DNA of 64,000 nucleotides from VRUE01 sp963824215 (GTDB lineage Bacteria > Actinomycetota > Thermoleophilia > Solirubrobacterales > 70-9), in NCBI GenBank assembly GCA_963824215.1, contig CAWGOE010000001.1:124001-188000 (forward strand). The letters are read 5' to 3'. Under the pieces are notes generated by a model, which searched no databases, had not been told where the DNA came from, and saw only the letters and a program-made list of their open reading frames with translations. Below are positions 58,171-64,000 of the stretch, one piece after another. The position numbers and the translations under genes are program-made. Each line of letters begins with the position of its first letter. Position 1 is the first letter of the stretch.

Positions 58171-59381
58171 GGAGCGGGCCCCGGATCTATCTCATAGGAC
58201 TTCGTCGGCAGCGATGCGGAGCGTGGGCGCCGCGGCGGCAATGCGCGGCTTGCCGCCGCGGCGCTCCCCCGCTTCGCCCGGCGACCCGCCCAGCGCGGAC
58301 GTACCGGGTCGAAGTTCAAAAGCGAGCCCCAGGTGTCCGTGCCGATCGCTCCGTCAACCGGCAGGCCCTGCCCGGCCTGGAAGCTGCGGACCGCCGAGCG
58401 AGTCTGTTTGCCGAAGATGCCGGTGATCGGCAGTTGGGGTTCGGCCGCGGCCTGCAGATGCTGCTGGGCCCAAACGACCATGTCGCCGCGGCTGCCCCGC
58501 TTCAATAAGGGATGATCGACGACCGGGCTATAGCCGGCGACGGGGCCGTCGGTACTGGCGCCCAGCGCGTCCCAGCCACTGCCGCTCGTCTCCTGCCAGT
58601 CCCACCAGCTTGGCGCCAGGCCACCGTAGCTCTGGGCAAAGCGGCGGAAGCGGACGATCTCCTTGCGGTTGGCGCCGCCGTAGGTCTGGCCGAGCGGATA
58701 GAGCGGGCGGTCGTAGATCCGGTTGAAGAGAAAAGTGTGCTCGTAGACGGCGCGGACGGAGGTGCCGATCGCCCGCCAGTACATCTGCGGCTGGTTGGCG
58801 ATCGCCCCTTCGGGGCCAAGGAAGACCGAGTAGGGGAAGGAGGGGTGGTAGTCGACGTAGGGGAAGGCTGCAAGGGAGAGGGGAAAGGCAGCGCCGATGC
58901 GGCTGCGCAGGGCGCGGATGTAGCGATCTGCGGCCGCGTACTTGCCCTCGTACTGACCCTCGGCGTCGATCACCAGGCAGTCGGCGCCGCGCCGCGCGGC
59001 GACGGCGCCCACCTTGGCCTCGTCGACGGGCTGATCGCCGTAGACGAACTGCCAGGCGCAAACATCGAGCCCACCCCTATGCAGAGCACCGACCAGGGTT
59101 CTGTTGAACTGCGACCAGATGTCCCCGGCGTCGCCCGCCTTTATATAGAGCGTGCCGATGCCGGCGGCCTTGGCGCGGGCAATGATGCGACCGACACTCC
59201 CGCCCTCGGAGCGGTCGACGTACCAGATCCACATGCCATGGCGATCGAAGGGCAGCCCACCGGCCGGGGCTGCCGCACCCTGTCCCGCGCCACCAGTGGC
59301 AGCGGGGGCGATGCGCGTGTCAGCCGTCAGCGCCATCAAGAATAAGATCGCCAGGAGCACTAGGCGGAGCCCTGACGCCAT
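58167..59381 (-). CDS. Secreted protein with C-terminal peptidoglycan-binding domain
   Basis: From ATG 59381 (MASGLRLVLLAILFLMALTA) the product is 404 residues with a signal peptide; a GTG at 59399 is also possible. Residues ~40-290 resemble a TIM-barrel glycoside-hydrolase-like fold (GMWIWYVDRSEGGSVGRIIA, IGTLYIKAGDAGDIWSQFN, ADCLVIDAEGQYEGKY, FPYVDYHPSFPYSVFLG). Residues ~310-375 are a PG_binding_1 domain (LKRGSRGDMVVWAQQHLQAA, VDGAIGTDTWGSLLNF). A role in cell-wall turnover is likely. The tail is Arg/Ala-rich. Confidence 0.82.
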   Translation of the reverse strand: MASGLRLVLLAILFLMALTADTRIAPAATGGAGQGAAAPAGGLPFDRHGMWIWYVDRSEGGSVGRIIARAKAAGIGTLYIKAGDAGDIWSQFNRTLVGALHRGGLDVCAWQFVYGDQPVDEAKVGAVAARRGADCLVIDAEGQYEGKYAAADRYIRALRSRIGAAFPLSLAAFPYVDYHPSFPYSVFLGPEGAIANQPQMYWRAIGTSVRAVYEHTFLFNRIYDRPLYPLGQTYGGANRKEIVRFRRFAQSYGGLAPSWWDWQETSGSGWDALGASTDGPVAGYSPVVDHPLLKRGSRGDMVVWAQQHLQAAAEPQLPITGIFGKQTRSAVRSFQAGQGLPVDGAIGTDTWGSLLNFDPVRPRWAGRRAKRGSAAAASRALPPRRPRSASLPTKSYEIDPGPAP

Positions 59382-59579
59382 GGTGCTGCTGGTCCTCACG
59401 TCAACTCTCAACACGGTAGCTCGCTTTGGGCTGCGGTTCCAGAAATTCAACGCCCACGGCCGTACCGAGTCTTGGCGTCCCTGCCTAGCACGGGAAAATT
59501 ATGGCCGCGCCGGCTCGCGCGGTTGCCTGAGGCCATACGGTTTGGCGCACAGCTTGCAAGCCCGACGGGAGGAAGCGCC

Positions 59580-60326
59580 GTGATCACCGAGAGAACCGAG
59601 AACCCGACCTGGCTGTCGAACGCCTACCTGGTTGCCGATGAAGTCGGCGGCAAGGGGGTGCTGATCGACGGCAACGACGACCTCGGGCCGCTGCTGGAGC
59701 GCGCCGAGCGGGACGGGATCGAGATCACCCACGTCCTCGTCACCCATCCCCACCCAGACCACGTCGCCGGCCTGGCGCAGGCGCGCCAACAGCTCGGCGA
59801 GCCGCCGCTTGTCGCCCATGCCGAGACGGCGGCGGAGCTGGAGGACGAGGTCGCCGAGGTACTCGCGGACGGCGGCAAGCTCACCACGGGCGGGCTCGAG
59901 ATCGAAGCGATCTACACCCCTGGGCACGCGGCCGGCCACCTCGCCTTCCTCGTCAACGGCACCGACGTCTTCACCGCCGACGTCCTCTTCAAGGGGACCG
60001 TCGGCGGCACGATGGCGCCCGGCGCCAGCGGCTTCGCCGACCTGCAGGCATCGGTGATGCGGCTGATGGAGCTGCCGCCCGAGACGCGCGTCCACCCCGG
60101 CCACCGCGAGCCGACCACGATCGGCGAGGAGTGGGAGTCCAACCCCTTTGTGCGGACCTGGCGCGGCCTGGAGGAGACCGGCGAGGAGGAGGTCACCGTC
60201 TGGGACCGAGCGGCGACGCTGAAGCTCTGGGCGCCCGACTACGACGGCGGCAACAAGGCCTGGATCGTCTTCGGCGATGACGGCCTCGAGGCGATAGTCG
60301 GCGGCTCGCAAGTCGTACGTGGCTGA
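59580..60326 (+). CDS. MBL-fold metallo-hydrolase
   Basis: The GTG at 59580 (GGGAGGA 7 nt upstream) gives 248 residues. The metallo-beta-lactamase motif is LVTHPHPDHVAGLA (HxHxDH), followed by TPGHAAGHLAFL (His) and DVLFKGTVGGTMA (bridging Asp). VHPGHREPTTIGEEWESNPF supplies a late His. The fold and length suggest a glyoxalase II- or hydrolase-type enzyme with two metals. The 3' end overlaps the FHA gene by 8 nt. Confidence 0.9.
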   Translation: MITERTENPTWLSNAYLVADEVGGKGVLIDGNDDLGPLLERAERDGIEITHVLVTHPHPDHVAGLAQARQQLGEPPLVAHAETAAELEDEVAEVLADGGKLTTGGLEIEAIYTPGHAAGHLAFLVNGTDVFTADVLFKGTVGGTMAPGASGFADLQASVMRLMELPPETRVHPGHREPTTIGEEWESNPFVRTWRGLEETGEEEVTVWDRAATLKLWAPDYDGGNKAWIVFGDDGLEAIVGGSQVVRG

Positions 60327-60990
60327 GCGGCCGCAGACCAGCGCGCCGGAGCTGAAGGCGCAGATCGAGGCCGAACGCGGCGGCCGGCCTTTCCTCGTCT
60401 TCCGCGACGGGAAGGGCGGGCAGCAGATCGTCGCGGTCGAAGAGGGGACGGCAGCGCTCTGGGTCGGGCGGGGCGAGTCGGCCGACGTGCGGCTCGACTG
60501 GGACGAGGAGGTCTCGGCGCTGCACGCCCAGATCGAGGTGGTGCGCGACGAGTGCACGCTGCTCGACGACGGCCTTTCGCGCAACGGCTCCTTCGTCGGC
60601 GAGCAGCGGGTCGACGGGCGCCGCCGCCTGCGCGACGGCGACACGCTGCGCTTCGGCCGCACCACCGTGCTCTTCCGTCGCCCCGGCGAGGGCGCCCCGG
60701 AAGCGACCGTCGCCGCCAGCCAGATGCCGGCCGCCGCGACCATCTCCCCCGGCCAGCGCCGCGTCCTGCTCGCCCTCTGCCGGCCCTTCAAGGCCGAATC
60801 GCCCTTCGCCACGCCAGCGACCAACCAGGCGATCGCCGAGGAGCTGCACCTCAGCGTCGACGCGGTCAAGACCCACATGCGCGCCCTCTTCGAGAAGCTC
60901 GAAGTCGCCGATCTGCCGCAGAACCAGAAGCGGGTGGCGCTGGTCGAGCGCGCCCTGCAGAGCGGCGCGATCAGCCGCCGAGAGCTCTAA
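60319..60990 (+). CDS. FHA domain protein with C-terminal HTH
   Basis: From GTG 60319 the product is 223 residues. The FHA phosphothreonine-binding domain spans ~38-120: LWVGRGESADVRLDWDEEVS, LHAQIEVV, DDGLSRNGSFVGEQRV. After a Pro/Ala linker, ~150-220 is a LuxR/sigma4-like HTH (ATNQAIAEELHLSVDAVKTH, MRALFEKLEV). It probably links Ser/Thr kinase signalling to transcription. No kinase gene is in the window. It overlaps the MBL gene and precedes ftsH by 81 nt. Confidence 0.87.
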   Translation: MAERPQTSAPELKAQIEAERGGRPFLVFRDGKGGQQIVAVEEGTAALWVGRGESADVRLDWDEEVSALHAQIEVVRDECTLLDDGLSRNGSFVGEQRVDGRRRLRDGDTLRFGRTTVLFRRPGEGAPEATVAASQMPAAATISPGQRRVLLALCRPFKAESPFATPATNQAIAEELHLSVDAVKTHMRALFEKLEVADLPQNQKRVALVERALQSGAISRREL

Positions 60991-61071
60991 CCGGCACAAA
61001 ACAGGCGACAAAACCACTCGCTGGACACATGTGCGATAGGAGCTTCGGGGCTTTGCCCTGAGACTCCTTGA

Positions 61072-62616
61072 ATGCTCCTGCCGCTGGCGCTGACCGCGAC
61101 CGAAGTCAAAACGTTCTTCTTCGATTGGTACCCGGTCTTCGGGGTCTTCTTCATGTTCTGCCTGCTGATCGTCTTCGTGACGCTGCTGCGCGGCACGCTC
61201 GGGGCGACCAAGCCGGAGACGGTGAAGGCGAGCAAGACCAAGCCCGTGCTCTGGGAGGACGTGCAGGGCGTCGACGCGGCAAAGGACGAGCTGATGGACG
61301 TGGCCGAGTGGTTGCGCGAACCCGAACGCTTCGCCGCGCTCGGCGCCCAGCCGCCGCGTGGGGTGCTGCTCTTCGGCCCGCCCGGGACCGGCAAGACGAT
61401 GCTGGCGCGGGCGGTCGCCGCGCAGGCCGGCGTCGACTTCTTCTCGGCCTCGGGCTCGAGCTTCGTAGAGATGTTCGTGGGGAGGGGCGCCGCCCGCATC
61501 CGCCGCCTCTTCAAGGAGGCGCGCAAGTCGGGCCGGGCCGTCATCTTCATCGACGAGCTGGACGCGGTCGGGGGAGCGCGCAGCGGCGGCGGTGGAGATG
61601 GCGGCTCGAGCGAGCGCGAGCAGGCGCTGAACCAGCTGCTGGTCGAGCTCGACGGCTTCGAGAAGGACCCGGGGACGGTGATCGTGATCGCCGCCTCCAA
61701 CTACGTCGACAAGCTCGACAAGGCGCTGCTGCGGCCGGGCCGCTTCGACCGCCAGGTGCTGGTCGCGCCGCCCGACCGCGACGGCCGCGAGGCGATCCTG
61801 CGCGCCCACGCCAAGGGCAAGCCGCTCGGCCCCGATCTCGACCTGACCGACGTGGCGCGCAAGACGACCGGGATGACCGGCGCCCAGCTGGCCAACGCGC
61901 TCAACGAGGCGGCGATCATCGCCGGGCGGGCGGGACGCAAGGCGACGGCCCGCGAGGACCTCGACGAGGCGCTGCTGCGCCAGTCGGTCGGCTCGCAGCA
62001 GGCGCGGCGGCTGAGTCCGAAGGAGCGACGGATCGTCGCCTACCACGAGGCGGGGCACGCGCTCTGCCGCCACCTGCTCGGCCTCGACCCGCCGGAGATC
62101 CTCAGCATCGTGCCGCGCGGGCCGGCGCTCGGCTTCGTCGGCCACTCACCGCAGGAGGACACCTACCTGAAGTCGCGCGAGGAGCTGCTCGATGAGCTGG
62201 TCACGCTGCTTGGCGGCCGGGCCGCCGAGGAGGAGGTGATGCAGGCCTCCTACTCGGGCGCTGTCGACGACCTCTCCCGGGTGCACCTGGTCTGCCGCCA
62301 GATGGTCGCCGAGTTCGGCATGGGCGTGGCGCTGGACGCCGATGGGGCGCCGCCGATCGCGCTGCCGACCGGCGACTACGCGCTCTCCGACCGCACCCGC
62401 CGCGACGTCGACGTGGCGGCGATGACGCTGGCGCGCGAGGCCTACCGTCGGGCACGGGCCCTGCTGGCGGCCAATCGTGAATGCCTCGACGACCTCGCCG
62501 CCAACGCGCTCGAGCGCGAGACGCTGACGCGTGAGGACCTCGATGAGATCTTCGCCGCGCACGAGCTCGGGGACGCGCAGGCAGTCGAAGTACCATCTCC
62601 GCTTAGTGCAACCTGA
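61072..62616 (+). CDS. ftsH: FtsH-type AAA+ zinc metalloprotease with shortened N-terminus
   Basis: The 514-residue protein is shorter than typical FtsH (~610-650). It has only one membrane segment near ~20-42 (VFGVFFMFCLLIVFVTLL) and no extracytoplasmic domain. The AAA module shows Walker A FGPPGTGKT (residues ~101-109), Walker B VIFIDELDAVGG and the second region of homology (LLRPGRFDRQVLVAPPDRDG). The zinc site HEAGH is at 325-329, with an Asp ligand in YSGAVDDLSRV (usually SGAxND). This is probably a paralogue of the housekeeping FtsH. It degrades membrane or soluble proteins, target unknown. Confidence 0.9.
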   Translation: MLLPLALTATEVKTFFFDWYPVFGVFFMFCLLIVFVTLLRGTLGATKPETVKASKTKPVLWEDVQGVDAAKDELMDVAEWLREPERFAALGAQPPRGVLLFGPPGTGKTMLARAVAAQAGVDFFSASGSSFVEMFVGRGAARIRRLFKEARKSGRAVIFIDELDAVGGARSGGGGDGGSSEREQALNQLLVELDGFEKDPGTVIVIAASNYVDKLDKALLRPGRFDRQVLVAPPDRDGREAILRAHAKGKPLGPDLDLTDVARKTTGMTGAQLANALNEAAIIAGRAGRKATAREDLDEALLRQSVGSQQARRLSPKERRIVAYHEAGHALCRHLLGLDPPEILSIVPRGPALGFVGHSPQEDTYLKSREELLDELVTLLGGRAAEEEVMQASYSGAVDDLSRVHLVCRQMVAEFGMGVALDADGAPPIALPTGDYALSDRTRRDVDVAAMTLAREAYRRARALLAANRECLDDLAANALERETLTREDLDEIFAAHELGDAQAVEVPSPLSAT

Positions 62617-63502
62617 GCGAGACAGCGAAGAGAGCTACTTCCCGCCCGGTCGCTCGATGGCGCGCCGGGTCCACGGCGAGCGCTCGGTCGGGCTGCTCTA
62701 CGGACAGCGGGCGCTGCTGATCGGGGCGCTGGAACCGCTCACCTACACCGGCACGATGCTCTCGACCTGGTCGGGCAACCGGCCGTTCGAGCGCCTCGCC
62801 CGCACGGCGAAGATCCAGGAGACGGTCTTCCTCGGCGCGCGCGAGGAAGCCGACGCGGTGCTGGCCAAAGTGCGGCGCCTGCACGAGCAGGTCAAGGGAG
62901 AGCTGCCGGTGGACGCGGGACCCCACCCCGCCGGCACTCCCTACTCCGCCTTCGACCCCGAGCTGATGCTGTGGACCCTGGCCGTGATCGCTGACTCGGG
63001 GCGGGAGATGTACGAGACGCTGGTGCGGCCACTCGACCCCGATGAGCGCGAGCGGCTCTGGCAGGACTACGCCCTCTTCGGCGAGCTCTTCGGCCTGCCA
63101 CGCAGCGAGGTGCCGGCGAGCCACCTCGAGTTCAAGGCCTGGTTCGACGGCAAGCTCTCTGTGCCCGACCTGCAGGTGACCGAGCACGGGCTGGAGATGG
63201 CGCCGTTGGTGGCGTTCCGCCAGCCGGTCCCGAGAGCGGCGCGGGGCAACATCGCCCTGCAGAACCACCTGATCAAGGGCACCCTGCCGCCGCGCGTGCG
63301 TGAGATCTTCGGCATCCGCTGGAGCCGCGCCCACGAGTCGAGCTTCCGCGCGATGGCGGCGGCGCACCGCCGCTCCCGCGGCGCCTTCCCCTACCGGATG
63401 CGCCGCGGCCGCAACGACGTCTTCTTCGACGTGGTGACGAAGGCGGAGCGGCAGCGCGGCGGCACGGTGACGCCGCAGCTCGGCGCTCCCGCCTCCTCCT
63501 AG
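62606..63502 (+). CDS. Oxygenase MpaB-like / DUF2236 family protein
   Basis: From GTG 62606 the product is 298 residues; the start overlaps ftsH by 11 nt. The family pattern is clear: SYFPPGRSMARRVHGERSVG, LLYGQRALLIGALEPLTYT, FERLARTAKIQETVFLG, and PELMLWTLAVIADS. The related MpaB family uses haem for oxygenation, with conserved His in VHGER, the Arg/His-rich core and an N-terminal helical bundle. Function here unknown. Convergent with the SRPBCC gene (stop codons overlap by two bases). Confidence 0.88.
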   Translation: MQPERDSEESYFPPGRSMARRVHGERSVGLLYGQRALLIGALEPLTYTGTMLSTWSGNRPFERLARTAKIQETVFLGAREEADAVLAKVRRLHEQVKGELPVDAGPHPAGTPYSAFDPELMLWTLAVIADSGREMYETLVRPLDPDERERLWQDYALFGELFGLPRSEVPASHLEFKAWFDGKLSVPDLQVTEHGLEMAPLVAFRQPVPRAARGNIALQNHLIKGTLPPRVREIFGIRWSRAHESSFRAMAAAHRRSRGAFPYRMRRGRNDVFFDVVTKAERQRGGTVTPQLGAPASS

Positions 63503-63952
63503 CGCTTGGACTCGATCCGCTCCTTCAGCTCCCCCGGGCGGGCGTTGACCAGCATCGCCCTGGCGGCGGCCTCGACCGGCCCGCGGATCAGCATCCCCAG
63601 CACTCGGCCGGGATCGCCGTCGAGCGTGTAAGTCGCCCGCGTGCGGCCCTCGCCCAGGTCCTCCAGCACCCAGGAGCCCTCGACGGACTTGAGAATCGCC
63701 CTTCTCCTGCGTCCAGGAGAGGCGGGTCGGCGGGTCGTAGCTGAACCGCACCTGCGTCTTCACCTGCCTGACCTTGATGTCGCTGACGCTCTCGACCAGG
63801 GTCGGACGGCCCTCATAATCGCGCTCCAAGGCCGAGATCGAGACCAGGCCGCCCTGCCACTCGGGCGCGATCAGCACGTCCTCGACCAGCGCCCAAACCT
63901 GCTCGATCGGCGCCTCAATCTCCGCTTCGGCCGTACCGCCCATGTGGGCCAT
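63499..63952 (-). pseudogene. SRPBCC/polyketide-cyclase-like protein, frameshifted
   Basis: The N-terminal ~86 residues (EAEIEAPIEQVWALVEDVLI, APEWQGGLVSISALERDYEG, VRFSYDPPTRLSWTQEKGD) are a START/SRPBCC domain. At GGCGATTCTC (63688-63697) one extra base changes frame. The natural ending continues in another frame (LKSVEGSWVLEDLGEGRTRA, GRVLGMLIRGPVEAA) to a stop at 63499, giving about 150 residues, the normal family size. Either a pseudogene or a sequencing error. Ligand unknown. Confidence 0.75.
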
Positions 63953-64000
63953 CTAGATCGCCTCCTCCGGCTTTCGTCCCGATACGAACTGGGCAAGACC

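Noticed and set aside
59499..60878. 459-codon minus-strand open frame opposite the MBL and FHA genes
   Set aside because: Antisense shadow of two recognisable overlapping genes.
60193..62145. 650-codon minus-strand open frame opposite ftsH
   Set aside because: It lacks any family motif, is Arg/Ala/Gly-rich as expected for the antisense of a GC-rich gene, and ftsH on the other strand is unmistakable.

Overview
The window is GC-rich and reads as a chromosome segment of a high-GC actinobacterium. The order rpmG-secE-nusG-rplK-rplA-rplJ-rplL-rpoB, the many leaderless-looking starts and the large secreted NHL/PD40 proteins fit the Thermoleophilia (Solirubrobacterales-like) best. That placement is an inference from gene content, not a phylogeny.

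Layout. 1-5.1 kb: ribosomal protein/RNA polymerase operon on the minus strand, with rpoB running off the left edge. 5.1-9.2 kb: two unrelated AAA ATPases flanking an acyl-CoA dehydrogenase, then tRNA-Thr(GGT). 9.2-24.5 kb: a secreted-protein region holding two paralogous two-gene cassettes. Each is a large NHL/FnIII/PD40 beta-propeller protein joined by a 4-bp ATGA overlap to a ~950-residue secreted protein built of four internal repeats. The first cassette is preceded by a collagen-like protein, and the second NHL gene carries a frameshift. A RelBE-like toxin-antitoxin pair sits between the cassettes. 24.6-28 kb: an RTX-type calcium-repeat secreted protein, VapBC, and an HTH/nucleotidyltransferase pair. 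28-43.5 kb: a polyamine uptake and breakdown locus (aldehyde dehydrogenase, alanine dehydrogenase, PucR regulator, class III aminotransferase, APC permease, PotADBC, methylmalonate-semialdehyde-type dehydrogenase, FAD amine oxidase, enolase-superfamily enzyme). Pyruvate-dependent transamination paired with alanine dehydrogenase would form a closed alanine/pyruvate cycle. 43.7-49.7 kb: ferritin, two tandem S51 peptidases, three tandem TetR regulators, an ECF sigma factor and a methyltransferase.

50.3-57.1 kb is an integrative element in tRNA-Asp(GTC). It has 45-bp direct att repeats, paired TTGGTACCCAAA arm-type sites inside both ends, and a tyrosine integrase split by one in-frame amber codon. 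Cargo includes an HNH protein, a PD-(D/E)xK nuclease-like protein, a decayed ParB-like gene and IS3/IS481 remnants. 57.1-64 kb: secreted metalloprotease, secreted peptidoglycan-binding protein, and an MBL hydrolase/FHA-HTH/FtsH-like/DUF2236 run, ending with a frameshifted SRPBCC gene.

The most unusual signals are: (i) long perfect inverted-repeat elements around the enolase-like and ferritin genes, two of which are homologous with compensatory changes in both an outer 25-bp and an inner 9-bp stem; (ii) the duplicated secreted cassette with a shared promoter-leader; (iii) a repeated architecture of a -10 hexamer exactly 7 nt before the start codon, implying widespread leaderless mRNAs; (iv) the att/arm-site structure of the integrative element. 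Four reading frames are broken by single-base changes, so some could be assembly errors rather than real pseudogenes.
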